Origin: Polynucleobacter sp.
GTDB taxonomy: Bacteria > Pseudomonadota > Gammaproteobacteria > Burkholderiales > Burkholderiaceae
Assembly: GCA_024642065.1 (NCBI GenBank)
Contig: JAHEBW010000002.1
Coordinates: 39,470-103,469, forward strand
Direction: 5' to 3'
DNA length: 64,000 bases
Below, piece by piece: positions 44,736-54,104 of the stretch (its first letter is position 1; each line of letters opens with the position of its first letter). The notes under the pieces were generated by a model. That model was not told where the DNA came from, searched no databases, and saw only the letters and a program-made list of their open reading frames with translations. The position numbers and the translations under genes are program-made.

Positions 44736-45941
44736 ATGTCTAAAGATGCTTTTATTTGCGATGCTATTAGAACGCCATTTGGACGTTATGGTGGTGCTTT
44801 ATCCAGTTTAAGAGCAGACGACTTGGGTGCACTACCCATCAAAGCTTTGATGGCTAAGTATCCTGATCTTGATTGGTCAGCATTAGATGATGTGATTTAT
44901 GGTTGCGCTAACCAGGCGGGTGAAGACAATCGGAATGTGGCCAGAATGAGTGGCTTATTAGCAGGGCTTCCTGTTAGCACCACAGGTAGCACCATTAATC
45001 GTTTGTGTGGTTCAGGGATGGATGCCGTTGGTAGTGCAGCGCGTGCGATCAAGTCTGGTGAAGCTAATTTCTTCATTGCTGGTGGTGTTGAAAGTATGAG
45101 TCGTGCCCCATTTGTGATGCCTAAGGCTGACACGGCATTTTCTAGAAACAATCAGATTTACGACACCACCATTGGTTGGCGTTTCATTAATCCACTGATG
45201 AAAAAAATGTATGGCGTAGATGCTATGCCAGAAACCGCAGAGAATGTTGCCGTTCAATTCAAGATTGAAAGAGAAGCTCAAGACAAAATGGCTTATGCCT
45301 CACAAGCTAAAGCGCTTGCTGCGCAAGCGGCTGGATTCTTTGATTCTGAAATTGTGCCTGTTAGCATTTCTCAGAAAAAAGGCGACCCTATTATTTTTTC
45401 TAAAGACGAACATCCACGAGCAACGACTCTTGAGGTCTTAGCTCAGTTAAAAGGTATTGTTCGCCCTGACGGTAGTGTGACTGCCGGTAACTCTTCTGGT
45501 GTTAATGATGGCGCATGCGCATTAATTTTGGCGAGCGAACAAGCTATTCAGACTCATCACTTCAAACCAAGAGCAAAAATATTAGGCATGGCAGTGGCTG
45601 GTGTAGAACCACGCATTATGGGTATAGGACCTGCGCCTGCAGTTAAAAAAGTATTGGCTCAAGTTGGTTTAAGTATCGATCAAATCGATGTGATTGAATT
45701 GAATGAGGCGTTTGCCGCACAAGGCTTAGCTGTTCTAAGAGAGATTGGTGTGGCAGATGATGATTCAAGAGTGAATCCAAATGGTGGAGCAATTGCATTA
45801 GGCCATCCTCTTGGCGCATCCGGCGCGAGGATCATTACAACAGCGCTGAACCAATTAGAACGTACACAAGCTAAATATGCTTTGTGCACGATGTGTATTG
45901 GTGTGGGGCAGGGTATCGCTGTTGTGATTGAACGGGTTTAA
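44736..45941 (+). CDS. pcaF: 3-oxoadipyl-CoA thiolase-type acyltransferase
   Basis: 401 residues. [20 protein letters not shown] and [19 protein letters not shown] match PcaF/PaaJ thiolases very closely. The nucleophilic Cys is in [10 protein letters not shown], the His in [17 protein letters not shown] and the second Cys in [14 protein letters not shown], so it should be active. PcaF splits 3-oxoadipyl-CoA into acetyl-CoA and succinyl-CoA. With the PcaIJ-like pair at 53-54 kb it points to a C6 dicarboxylate intermediate. It ends the first catabolic gene group. Confidence 0.88.
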   Translation: MSKDAFICDAIRTPFGRYGGALSSLRADDLGALPIKALMAKYPDLDWSALDDVIYGCANQAGEDNRNVARMSGLLAGLPVSTTGSTINRLCGSGMDAVGSAARAIKSGEANFFIAGGVESMSRAPFVMPKADTAFSRNNQIYDTTIGWRFINPLMKKMYGVDAMPETAENVAVQFKIEREAQDKMAYASQAKALAAQAAGFFDSEIVPVSISQKKGDPIIFSKDEHPRATTLEVLAQLKGIVRPDGSVTAGNSSGVNDGACALILASEQAIQTHHFKPRAKILGMAVAGVEPRIMGIGPAPAVKKVLAQVGLSIDQIDVIELNEAFAAQGLAVLREIGVADDDSRVNPNGGAIALGHPLGASGARIITTALNQLERTQAKYALCTMCIGVGQGIAVVIERV

Positions 45942-45944
45942 TTC

Positions 45945-45983
45945 AGCTCTCTTGGATAGAGCTAGACAGAACTAGACAGAACT
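45945..45983. repeat. Hairpin plus tandem 10-bp repeat between convergent genes
   Basis: A 6-bp stem (agctct / agagct, 45945-45963) is followed by ctagacagaa at 45962-45971 and again at 45972-45981, then a partial third copy ctaaac whose first three bases are the stop codon of the minus-strand gene. It looks like replication slippage in the 40-bp convergent gap; weak terminator role is possible. Confidence 0.5.
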
Positions 45984-46932
45984 AAACCACAACGTTTTGG
46001 GGTTTGCCTTGGCAATAGGCGTTGATATTGTCAAAGGCAATTCCAAAATAAGCTTCGTAGTTATCTTTTTCAACAAAACCAATATGTGGTGTGCACAAAC
46101 AGTTAGGTAATCCGATTAAAGGATTCTCTCTGTTAAAGATGGGCTCTTCTTCATAGACATCCACAGCTGCAAATCCAGGTCTTCCAGACTTGAGCGCACT
46201 GACTAAAGCACCAGTTTCAATTAATTCTGCTCTGCTGGTGTTCACGAGGATGGCGTCAGTCTTCATTAGGGATAAATCCTTAAGCGTCACAATCCCTTGA
46301 GTTTCTGGCGTGAGTCGAAGTTGCAAAGACATCACATCACACTCTTTAAAAAAAGCTTCTTTAGATGTGGCGACCTTAAATCCTTTATCGCTAGCATTTT
46401 TAAGACTGTTCTCGCGACCCCAGACTAAAACTTGAGCGCCAAAAGCTTTCCCAAGATGGGCAATCTGTTCACCAATACGACCAAAGCCATACACGCCCAA
46501 TACTCGACCGCTTAATTGTCTGCCTAATGTTCCTTGCCATTGACCGTTTTGGAGACGCTGACATTCTTCAACAAAATTTCTTAATCCAGCCAAAATTAAT
46601 AGCATTGCCAATTCTGCTGTTGCGCCACCGCTACCGCGACCATCCATCACTGTGACGCCTCTTGCTTTGCAGGCCTCTAGGTCAATATGTGGCGCCACTT
46701 TGCCAGTTTGTGAAATCACTTTAAGTTTAGGTAATCTCTCTAGTAATGCTTGATCAATGATGGTTCTCTCGCGGATCAAAACAATGGCCTCAGCATCTTT
46801 AAATCGATCTGCTAAAGCATCAATATCTTTGATGTTATCTGTGTAGATGCTGACATCATGATCTTTAATTTTTTCAAAGGCTGCTAAATCGCGAATGCAG
46901 TTTTGATAGTCGTCCTGAATAATGATTTTCAT
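45982..46932 (-). CDS. D-2-hydroxyacid dehydrogenase family protein
   Basis: 316 residues. NAD-binding VYGFGRIGEQIAHLGKAFG, the catalytic Arg in LVNTSRAELI and the Glu-His pair (EEEPIF, then TPHIGFVEKDNYE) fit the SerA/PdxB-like family, reversibly reducing 2-oxoacids to D-2-hydroxyacids. It is on the minus strand, 2 bp downstream of the LysR gene, so both form one unit opposite to the catabolic genes. Substrate unknown. Confidence 0.88.
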   Translation of the reverse strand: MKIIIQDDYQNCIRDLAAFEKIKDHDVSIYTDNIKDIDALADRFKDAEAIVLIRERTIIDQALLERLPKLKVISQTGKVAPHIDLEACKARGVTVMDGRGSGGATAELAMLLILAGLRNFVEECQRLQNGQWQGTLGRQLSGRVLGVYGFGRIGEQIAHLGKAFGAQVLVWGRENSLKNASDKGFKVATSKEAFFKECDVMSLQLRLTPETQGIVTLKDLSLMKTDAILVNTSRAELIETGALVSALKSGRPGFAAVDVYEEEPIFNRENPLIGLPNCLCTPHIGFVEKDNYEAYFGIAFDNINAYCQGKPQNVVV

Positions 46933-46934
46933 TG

Positions 46935-47831
46935 TTATTGTCTTTGCATCTGCTTAATTTCATTAAAAAGCCACTCTTTAAATAATTTAAAGTTGGCATC
47001 TGTTCTCTTAGAGTGCTTGACTAAATAATATCCAAATTCTCGTTTGACTGCTTTGTTGAACGGTGTCACCAATAGTCCCTTACTTAACTCATTTTGTAGT
47101 AAATGAATTTGACCAATGGCAACGCCCAATCCATCTACAGCAGCTTGATAGTTCAAGAGTGAGCTTGAAAAAACCATCTCTTTACACTGACCGACAAGGT
47201 CTGTGCGATTGAACTGCTTAATCCAATCTGACCAATCATCTTTTCTGTATTTAGAGTGGAGCAATTTATGTTGACTGAGGTCGCTGATGCTATTGAGAGG
47301 GATTTGTTCCAAGAGTTGAGGGCTACAAACGGCATCAATCTCATCATTGAACAAAAACCAATTCGTATTTCCTGACCAGGTTTCGTTGGCGCTACCAAAT
47401 TGAATGGAGTAATCCGTTTCCTCTTCAAAATCCTCAGGCTGCAATCCACCGCTGAGCAATATCTCAATATGAGGATGCTGTTCTTGGAATTGGGGGATTC
47501 GTTGGATCAACCATTTAGCAATAAAGGTGGTGTAGGTTCTGATTTTGATGCTTTGACCAGCAGTGGGGCGCAAGATCTTTTCTGAGCTCGCTCTTATGAG
47601 GTCAAGAGCTTTGGTGACTTCTTCGAATAGAGCTTTGCCTTGTGGGGTTAGTTTGACCCCAACACGTTCGCGGTTAAAGAGCTTTACTTGGTAAAAGCTT
47701 TCCAAATTTGATATCTGGCGGCTAATGGCTGACTGAGTGATATGAAGTTCATCGCCAGCTTTTGTGAAATTCCCATGTTCTGCCACACATTCAAAGACTC
47801 TTAAGCTATTCAGCGGTGGGATCTGACTCAT
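46935..47831 (-). CDS. LysR family regulator, GcvA-like
   Basis: 298 residues from ATG 47831 (MSQIPPLNSLRVFECVAEH), which has GAGGAAAAG just upstream; an ATG seven codons earlier has no such site. HTH at about 15-65 (NFTKAGDELHITQSAISRQISNLES). The effector domain follows with GcvA-like features. Regulators of this type control neighbouring catabolic genes in response to an intermediate. It is divergent from the acyl-CoA dehydrogenase gene, with a 151-bp gap containing an inverted repeat. Confidence 0.9.
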   Translation of the reverse strand: MSQIPPLNSLRVFECVAEHGNFTKAGDELHITQSAISRQISNLESFYQVKLFNRERVGVKLTPQGKALFEEVTKALDLIRASSEKILRPTAGQSIKIRTYTTFIAKWLIQRIPQFQEQHPHIEILLSGGLQPEDFEEETDYSIQFGSANETWSGNTNWFLFNDEIDAVCSPQLLEQIPLNSISDLSQHKLLHSKYRKDDWSDWIKQFNRTDLVGQCKEMVFSSSLLNYQAAVDGLGVAIGQIHLLQNELSKGLLVTPFNKAVKREFGYYLVKHSKRTDANFKLFKEWLFNEIKQMQRQ

Positions 47832-47852
47832 CAACTTTTCCTCATTAGGCAT

Positions 47853-47881
47853 GATTTAAATGCATGTCTTCATGATAAATC
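47853..47881. promoter_or_regulatory. Possible LysR operator in the divergent gap
   Basis: Inverted repeat gattta-N17-taaatc lies just upstream of the LysR gene in the gap before the acyl-CoA dehydrogenase gene. Position and symmetry fit a LysR binding site, but the arms are only 6 bp and A/T-rich, so this is tentative. Confidence 0.3.
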
Positions 47882-47982
47882 AGCATTTCTAAAATAACAA
47901 TAACTATATGAGAATAAACAAAATTATCTAATTTTTAGAATAAATACAGACTCAACAGGAAAAATTAAGAAAGCGATTAGGT

Positions 47983-49128
47983 ATGCATTTTAGTCTTAGC
48001 TCAGAACAGTCAGCTTTTGCTGACGCCGTTGGTCGCTTTGCAAGAGAAAAGTTGGCGCCAGGCGCTCTACAAAGAGCACATCAACCAGAATATCCGTGGG
48101 ATATTGCAGCGATGCTCAGTGAGCAAGGTTTGTTGGGTATTACGCTTTCCGAAGAGGATGGCGGCCAAGGTGGAACATTGATGGATGCTGTGATTGCTAT
48201 TCAAGAAGTAGCCTTGCACTGTCCTAAGTCAGCTGACGTAGTTCAAGCTGGTAATTTTGGAGCTATTCGAACCTTTGCCGAATATGCAACGCCCGCACAA
48301 AAAGAGAAATACTTGCCAGACCTTTTGGCGGGTAAAAAAGTGATTGCCTTAGGCATGAGTGAGCCGGGTGCAGGCTCAGCGGTGACTGAGTTACAAACCA
48401 GCGCCAAAAAGACAGATAAGGGTTATGTCCTTAATGGTTCTAAGGTCTTTTCTACGCACAGTCCAGAAGCACATGTTTTTTTAGTTTACGTGCGCTTTGG
48501 TCCAGGCCTTGATGGCATTGGTTCCGTGCTGGTTGATAGGGGAACACCTGGATTGACAGTCGGTCAGCCATCGAGTTTCATGAGTGGTGAGCAATGGTCT
48601 CAGTTGTACTTTGAAAATTGTGAGATTTCTGAAGCGGATGTTTTGTTAGGACCTGGTGGATTTAAGAAGCAGATTAGTGGTTTCAATATCGAAAGAATTG
48701 GAAATTCTTCACGTGCTTTAGCTTTGGGTCGTTATGCATTTAATCAAGCTAAAGAATATGCATCAGTGAGAGAGCAGTTTGGTAAAAAAATTCGTGACTT
48801 CCAAGGTATTCAATGGAAGTTTGCTGAAATGGCAGTCAAGCTCGATGCAGCTCAATTGTTGTTATACAAAGCAGCCGTGAATGCAGATAGTGGTTTGCCT
48901 TCTGCTTACGAGACAACCGTTGCAAAGTACATCTGTAACACCACTGGTTTTGAAGTTGCCAATGAATCTCTCCAAGTAATGGGTGCCACTGGTTACAGCC
49001 AAGAGACATTGGTGGAATATTGCTTAAGAAGAACACGTGGTTGGATGATTGCAGGTGGTTCACTAGAAATTTTGAAAAACCGAATTGCAGAAGAAGTATT
49101 TGAAACAAAATTTAATCAAAGAGCTTGA
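47983..49128 (+). CDS. Acyl-CoA dehydrogenase
   Basis: 381 residues. LGITLSEEDGGQGGTLMDAV, MSEPGAGSAVTELQTSA, VREQFGKKIRDFQGIQWKFAEMA and the C-terminal QVMGATGYSQETLVEYCLRR are standard FAD-dependent acyl-CoA dehydrogenase blocks. The usual catalytic Glu in the late region is not at once obvious: the segment reads CLRRTRGWMIAGGSLEILKNRIA, close to the R-D-x-R-x-x-x-I-x-E-G-x-x-E-I pattern but with Ala-Gly-Gly-Ser, so the base may be Glu at GGSLE. It is divergent from LysR and heads the second catabolic group. Confidence 0.88.
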   Translation: MHFSLSSEQSAFADAVGRFAREKLAPGALQRAHQPEYPWDIAAMLSEQGLLGITLSEEDGGQGGTLMDAVIAIQEVALHCPKSADVVQAGNFGAIRTFAEYATPAQKEKYLPDLLAGKKVIALGMSEPGAGSAVTELQTSAKKTDKGYVLNGSKVFSTHSPEAHVFLVYVRFGPGLDGIGSVLVDRGTPGLTVGQPSSFMSGEQWSQLYFENCEISEADVLLGPGGFKKQISGFNIERIGNSSRALALGRYAFNQAKEYASVREQFGKKIRDFQGIQWKFAEMAVKLDAAQLLLYKAAVNADSGLPSAYETTVAKYICNTTGFEVANESLQVMGATGYSQETLVEYCLRRTRGWMIAGGSLEILKNRIAEEVFETKFNQRA

Positions 49129-49159
49129 ATTAAAAAAGTTGTAAACAAAGGAGACAAAA

Positions 49160-50134
49160 ATGTTTAAAAAAGTATTCAGCACTTTATTAGTCACAACTGC
49201 TTGTGTATCCTCAGGAGTGAGTGTTGCTCAAACGGCTGCTAACTATCCGAATAAGCCGATCAAACTCGTGGTGTCATTCACCGCAGGTGGAACCACTGAT
49301 ATTTTGGCTCGTGAAGTTGCTCAACAAATGACAGTTCGCTGGAAGGTGCCTGTCATTGTCGAAAACAAACCAGGTGCTTCTGGCAACTTGGGTACTGAGA
49401 TGGTTGGTAAATCACCTGCAGACGGCTACACGATCTTGGTGAACTCATTTGGTCCTATCACGATCAATCCAACACTATTTAAAAATCTTCCGGTTATTCC
49501 ACAAAGAGATTTGCAGCCAGTGGCTTTGTTAGCTGACGTGCCAACAGTGTTGGTGGTGCCTGCAACGATTGGTGTGAATGACTTTAAGAGCTTCCTTGCT
49601 TATGCAAAAGCGCGTGGCGATAAAGTTAACTATGGTTCAACTGGTATTGGAACCGCCGCGCACATGACAGGTTTCTTATTTAGTAAGCAAGCCAAGTTGG
49701 GTGCTACACATATTCCTTATAAAGGAGCTGAAGCTACTCGTGACTTAGTGGCTGGTCGTTTGGACTACATGTTTGCAACAGTACCTTCAGTAACACCGTT
49801 AATCAAAGCGGGTCAATTGAAAGCATTGGCTGTTTCAACAAAAGCTAGATCAAGAGCATTGCCTGATGTGCAAAGCTTGCAAGAGCTAGGTGTTGATATG
49901 GCGACTGGTTCATGGTTTGGTATGTTCGTGCCTAAAAACACACCAGCAGACATTGTTAAAAAGCTCAATGAAACAGTGGTCAGTATTTTGGAAGAGCCAC
50001 AATTGAAGCAGCGCTTAGTTGCCCAAGGCGCTGAGCCAATTCCAATGAACGTTGCTGAATTTACTAAATTCTTAAAAACTGACTATGACACTTGGACCCC
50101 AGTGGTTAAAGAGTCAGGTGCAAAGGCAGAGTAA
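49160..50134 (+). CDS. Bug/TctC periplasmic substrate-binding protein 2
   Basis: 324 residues with a Sec signal peptide (cleaved after SVAQTAA, about residue 26). Motifs: KPIKLVVSFTAGGTTDILAR, VENKPGASGNLGTEMVG, THIPYKGAEATRDLVAGR. It binds a carboxylate for transport or sensing. It begins 31 bp after the acyl-CoA dehydrogenase gene behind AAAGGAG and is 2 bp from the PrpD-family gene, so all are co-transcribed. Its sequence differs clearly from Bug 1, which argues for a different ligand. Confidence 0.93.
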   Translation: MFKKVFSTLLVTTACVSSGVSVAQTAANYPNKPIKLVVSFTAGGTTDILAREVAQQMTVRWKVPVIVENKPGASGNLGTEMVGKSPADGYTILVNSFGPITINPTLFKNLPVIPQRDLQPVALLADVPTVLVVPATIGVNDFKSFLAYAKARGDKVNYGSTGIGTAAHMTGFLFSKQAKLGATHIPYKGAEATRDLVAGRLDYMFATVPSVTPLIKAGQLKALAVSTKARSRALPDVQSLQELGVDMATGSWFGMFVPKNTPADIVKKLNETVVSILEEPQLKQRLVAQGAEPIPMNVAEFTKFLKTDYDTWTPVVKESGAKAE

Positions 50135-50136
50135 TA

Positions 50137-51498
50137 ATGTCTTTGTTATTGAAGTTTGGTGAATTTATAGAGGGTTCACAAAAGACATCTTTTTCACCAG
50201 AAGTGATGAGGCATGCCAAACGAGCTTTGCTCGATTGGCATACTGCATTGATAGCGGGATCAACAACCGATGCTGCGATTCGATTACGTCAGGCGTATGA
50301 AGATGAGTTAGGTAAAGGCTCGTGCGCCATTGCAGGAGCAGATTTAAAAGCGTCTGCCCGAGTGGCAGCTTTTATGAATGGCACGATTTCCCATATCGCT
50401 GAGTATGACGATATTTATAGAGACGGTGCATATCATCCTGCTTGCCCAACTATTTCAGCAGCATTTGCTTTGGCTCAGGCCAAACAAATCCCTGTTCAAA
50501 AGTTACTAGAGTCCATTGTGGTGGGGTACGAGGTATCCACGCGGATTGCTGAAGTGATTCAGCCGAGTCATTATGAGTTTTTCCATACAACTGGCACAGT
50601 TGGAGTATTCGGTTCTTCAGCAGCTTGCTCCTACCTGCTAGGCCTCAATGCCCAAGAAGCTTGTGATGCGATGGCCACTGCGGGTACTTTTGCCAGTGGC
50701 TTGCAACAAGCATTTAGATCTGACTCGATGACCAAGCCGATGCATGCAGGTCATGCTGCTGAAGTTGGGTTAAATGCTGCGTTGACAGCTCAAGCGGGTA
50801 TGACGGGTACGCCAGATTTATTAGAAGGTGCCGCTGGTTTTGGTGCGGCCATGACCAAAGGCGCTCGTTGGGAAAACGTTTTCGATCATTTTGGACAGTC
50901 TTACAACATCACCAAAATGACTTTTAAAAACTACGGCTGTTGTGGTCATACATTCCCAGCGATTGATGCGATGGGTCGACTACTTGATGACAATGGCATT
51001 CACTTTTCTGACATCAAAGCGATCAGAGTAGGTGGCTATAAGCCAACCGTTGAAGTTTGTGCTTATCGACATCCAAAGACTCCCTTTGAAGCTAAATTTA
51101 GTTTGTCGTATACCGTTTCAGCAAGAGCGGTTTTAGGGCGCGTGAGAGAAAAAGCATTTTTGCCAGAGGCTTTAAGTAATCAAGACATTGCAGCGTTGGA
51201 AGATAAGGTAACTTTGACTTTGGATGCTGAGTGCGCTGCGAAGTTTCCTAAGAACAGAACAGCCAAGGTAGAAATTGATTTAAATGATGGTAGAACTCTT
51301 AAGCATCATCAGGTCACAAGACATGGTGATCCTGATGATCCTCTAACTGATCAAGAGCTTCTAGATAAGTTCTATGAGTTGGTCTCACCAAGAGTAGGTG
51401 ATCAAAAGTCTCTCTTGTTAGCTGACCAAGTGATGGGCTCTGCAGCATTGAAGACCGATGATCTATCAAGAGTTTGGGGTCAAAAGCTATATGTCTAA
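50137..51498 (+). CDS. MmgE/PrpD family dehydratase or isomerase
   Basis: 453 residues, normal for MmgE/PrpD. Typical blocks: ALLDWHTALIAGS, ISHIAEYDDIY, HAGHAAEVGLNAAL and FKNYGCCGHTFPAIDAM. The founding member PrpD dehydrates 2-methylcitrate, but the family also includes cis-aconitate decarboxylase and other enzymes of 2-hydroxy tricarboxylates. No prpB/prpC is nearby, so 2-methylcitrate is not implied. It overlaps the next gene by 8 bp. Confidence 0.87.
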   Translation: MSLLLKFGEFIEGSQKTSFSPEVMRHAKRALLDWHTALIAGSTTDAAIRLRQAYEDELGKGSCAIAGADLKASARVAAFMNGTISHIAEYDDIYRDGAYHPACPTISAAFALAQAKQIPVQKLLESIVVGYEVSTRIAEVIQPSHYEFFHTTGTVGVFGSSAACSYLLGLNAQEACDAMATAGTFASGLQQAFRSDSMTKPMHAGHAAEVGLNAALTAQAGMTGTPDLLEGAAGFGAAMTKGARWENVFDHFGQSYNITKMTFKNYGCCGHTFPAIDAMGRLLDDNGIHFSDIKAIRVGGYKPTVEVCAYRHPKTPFEAKFSLSYTVSARAVLGRVREKAFLPEALSNQDIAALEDKVTLTLDAECAAKFPKNRTAKVEIDLNDGRTLKHHQVTRHGDPDDPLTDQELLDKFYELVSPRVGDQKSLLLADQVMGSAALKTDDLSRVWGQKLYV

Positions 51499-52510
51499 TG
51501 AGCGCAACTCTGTATCTGTTTTGGTTTCTGATGAAACCAAAACGATCATTGGTGCTCAATTGGAGGCTATTGCCTCCCAAAATCAAAAACAAATTCAGTG
51601 GGTGGCCCCTAAATCCACACCAGATCAAGATGCTTCCTATCCTGTGGAGTTAGCGTTTATAAGTAGAGATGTCACTGGCCAATCTACCAAAAATGATTTG
51701 AAGCCACCATTATTGCGCTACTACGACATATTAAGAAATTCACCAAAGCTCAATTGGGTTCATGCGCATTCTGCAGGGGCTGATCGTCCTATCTATCCTG
51801 AGCTAATGGCTAAGGGTGTTCGAGTGACAACCTCATCAGGCGCTAATGCAGATGCTGTTGCTCATACAGCATTAGCGGCTATCTTGGCTTTAGGTCGACA
51901 GTTCAAAGCCTTGTTTCAATCGCAGTTGGATAAAAAATGGACGCCTGTTCTCAATCATCCGCATGTGCATAGTTTTATTGGCCAAAAAGTCATGATTGTG
52001 GGTATGGGACCGATTGGCCTGGAGTTGGCAAAATGTCTTAACGCGATTGGTATGCAAGTCAGCGGGGTGACTCGAGATCCCAGTAAGTACCAAAACATCA
52101 AAGGTCTTATAAAGGTCATAGATTTCAAGAGTATTCCATCTAATGTATCTGATATTGATTACTTGGTATTGGCATGTCCTCTAGGTGAACAAACAAGAGC
52201 TCTTATTAATAAAGACGTATTCTCAGCAATGAAGCCCACGAGTTATGTGGTCAACGTGGCTAGAGGAGAAGTGATTGTTCAAAATGATTTGATTGAGGCA
52301 CTACAGAGCCAGCAAATCTTAGGTGCCTATCTGGATGTTTTTGAAGTAGAACCCTTAGATACAACATCACCTTTATGGAATATGCCTAACGTGATTATCT
52401 CGCCGCATACGGCCGGGCATTTCTCGGGGCATAACGATGCTGTTGCAAAAATATTTATTAATAATTTTGAGCGTTATATCAAGTCGGAAGCCTTGATCAA
52501 CCAGGTATAA
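51491..52510 (+). CDS. D-2-hydroxyacid dehydrogenase family protein
   Basis: 339 residues from ATG 51491, overlapping the PrpD-family stop. NAD site MIVGMGPIGLELAKCL; catalytic Arg in VNVARGEVIVQND; Glu and His in FEVEPLDTTSPLW and ISPHTAGHFSG. A long N-terminal part before the catalytic domain has TTSSGANADAVAHTALAAIL. It is not a duplicate of the dehydrogenase at 46 kb. Likely acts on a 2-oxo/2-hydroxy acid made by the same operon. Confidence 0.88.
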   Translation: MSNERNSVSVLVSDETKTIIGAQLEAIASQNQKQIQWVAPKSTPDQDASYPVELAFISRDVTGQSTKNDLKPPLLRYYDILRNSPKLNWVHAHSAGADRPIYPELMAKGVRVTTSSGANADAVAHTALAAILALGRQFKALFQSQLDKKWTPVLNHPHVHSFIGQKVMIVGMGPIGLELAKCLNAIGMQVSGVTRDPSKYQNIKGLIKVIDFKSIPSNVSDIDYLVLACPLGEQTRALINKDVFSAMKPTSYVVNVARGEVIVQNDLIEALQSQQILGAYLDVFEVEPLDTTSPLWNMPNVIISPHTAGHFSGHNDAVAKIFINNFERYIKSEALINQV

Positions 52511-52582
52511 AAACAGAAACAAAGAAACGCAAAGACACACAAACAAACACAAAGAAACACGAACAAAAAAGAAACGCAAAAG
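52511..52582 (+). promoter_or_regulatory. T-free A-rich leader between the dehydrogenase and aldolase genes
   Basis: These 72 bases contain no T and are mostly A with spaced C and G; AAAGAAAC occurs at 52521, 52551 and 52568. The region cannot fold stably and would form an open leader before the aldolase ribosome binding site (GGGAGG at 52601). A-rich, A-R-N-like repeats of this sort can bind Hfq. Nothing else of this composition is seen in the window. Confidence 0.5.
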
Positions 52583-52610
52583 TATTTGAAATAAAAAATT
52601 GGGAGGATGT

Positions 52611-53405
52611 ATGGTGGATGTAGTGAATGGACGATTGCAATTAGCATCACTTGAAAACAAGGTGAGTGCCGAAGAGTGGCAGGCTCGCATTGATTTGGCG
52701 GCTTGCTATCGTTTGATTGCTGATTTTGGTATGTCAGACATGATGGCCAATCACATTACATTACGAGTGCCTGGTGAAGAGGATGCGTTCTTAACCAACC
52801 CTTACGGCATGATGTATGAGGAGATGACAGCATCTTGCCTTGTCAAAATTAATCACGATGGTGAAGTTTTATTAAAACCTGATTTTGGTGATTTGAACTA
52901 CGGTTTCAATAAGCCAGGCTATATCTTGCATAGTGCCATCCACAAGGCAAGGCCAGAAATCAATTGTGTGATTCATACGCACACACCTGCAGGTATGGCG
53001 GTGTCATCTTTGGCTTGTGGTTTATTGCCACTTAATCAAACCTCTATGCGTTTCCTAAAAGTCAGCTATCACGACTACATGGGTGTGGTTCTAGATATGG
53101 CTGAGCAAGAGGTTTTAGTGAAAGACCTTGGTAATACAGATGCCATGGTTCTTCGCAATCATGGCTTATTAACTTGTGGACGCACTGTAGGTGAGGCATT
53201 CAATTGGATGCATCGCATGGAGAAGTCTTGTGAGGCGCAGTTGGCTGCAATGGCTTGCGGTACTCCTTTGCAGAAAGTATCGGACAAGATTTTGCATGAA
53301 ACCTATATGAACTACCAACCAGGAACTCGTCGACCTTATGGTGTGATGGAGTGGCCTGCATTACTCAGATATTTAGATCGTAAAGATCCAAGTTACAAAG
53401 AATAA
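52611..53405 (+). CDS. Class II aldolase/adducin family protein
   Basis: 264 residues from ATG 52611, with GGGAGG 4 bases upstream; an in-frame TTG at 52599 would lie before that site and is less likely. Metal-binding histidines are in CVIHTHTPAGMAV and LRNHGLLTCGRTV, with Glu in the active-site region. Members include fuculose-phosphate aldolase, decarboxylases and the adducin-like subgroup to which this chain (starting with ARIDLAACYRLIADFGMSD) belongs. It carries a long variable leader and precedes the CoA-transferase genes by 33 bp. Reaction unknown. Confidence 0.86.
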   Translation: MVDVVNGRLQLASLENKVSAEEWQARIDLAACYRLIADFGMSDMMANHITLRVPGEEDAFLTNPYGMMYEEMTASCLVKINHDGEVLLKPDFGDLNYGFNKPGYILHSAIHKARPEINCVIHTHTPAGMAVSSLACGLLPLNQTSMRFLKVSYHDYMGVVLDMAEQEVLVKDLGNTDAMVLRNHGLLTCGRTVGEAFNWMHRMEKSCEAQLAAMACGTPLQKVSDKILHETYMNYQPGTRRPYGVMEWPALLRYLDRKDPSYKE

Positions 53406-53438
53406 GCAATACAACAATGACCTAAAGGGGCATGACCG

Positions 53439-54104
53439 GTGATTCAAAAAATTGTGTCAGATGTAGCAAAAGCACTGGAAGATATTCGGGATGGCTCAAC
53501 AATCCTGGTCAGTGGCTTTGGTGGCGCTGGATTGCCAACGTATTTATTAGATGCCTTATTAGATCAAGGTGCTAAAGACTTAACTATTGTGAGCAATAAC
53601 GCGGGTAATGCCGGTCTAGGGATTGCTAAATTAGTGGGCGGTGGGCGTGTCAAAAAAATGATTTGCTCATTCCCTAGGCAGCCAGAGTCTGGTGCTTTTG
53701 ATGATTTATATCGTCAAGGCAAGATTGAGCTTGAATTGGTTCCTCAAGGAACACTGGCTGAAAGAATCAGAGCTGGTGGCGCTGGTATTGGCGGCTTTTA
53801 TACAAGAACAGGATTTGGAACCCGTTTGGCGGATGGCAAAGAACAAAAGGTCATTGATGGTGAAGATTACCTCTTTGAAAAAGCCATCAAAGGTGATGTT
53901 GCTTTGATCAAAGCTGACATCGCAGACCGTTGGGGCAACTTATTGTATCGACGGACTGGTCGCAACTTTGGTCCAGTGATGGCAACCGCAGCCAAGACAA
54001 CGATTGCTCAAGTTAATCAAATTGTTGAATTAGGTGAAATTGATCCTGAGGCTGTTGTGACTCCAGGGGTTTATGTGCAGCGTATTGTGAAAGTCATCGC
54101 ATGA
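53439..54104 (+). CDS. pcaI: 3-oxoadipate CoA-transferase-type subunit A
   Basis: 221 residues with a GTG start. GSTILVSGFGGAGLPTYLLDALLDQG and VKKMICSFPRQPESGAFDDLY and GAGIGGFYTRTGFGTRLADGKE match PcaI/ScoA subunits closely. With subunit B it moves CoA from succinyl-CoA to a 3-oxoacid such as 3-oxoadipate. Subunit B follows with a 4-bp overlap (ATGA). The product would be the PcaF thiolase substrate encoded at 44.7 kb. Confidence 0.87.
   Translation: MIQKIVSDVAKALEDIRDGSTILVSGFGGAGLPTYLLDALLDQGAKDLTIVSNNAGNAGLGIAKLVGGGRVKKMICSFPRQPESGAFDDLYRQGKIELELVPQGTLAERIRAGGAGIGGFYTRTGFGTRLADGKEQKVIDGEDYLFEKAIKGDVALIKADIADRWGNLLYRRTGRNFGPVMATAAKTTIAQVNQIVELGEIDPEAVVTPGVYVQRIVKVIA

Noticed and set aside
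52373..52690. Minus-strand frame rich in Phe, Leu, Cys and Val
   Set aside because: It is the complement of the A-rich leader and neighbouring genes; the odd composition comes from that DNA, not from a membrane protein.
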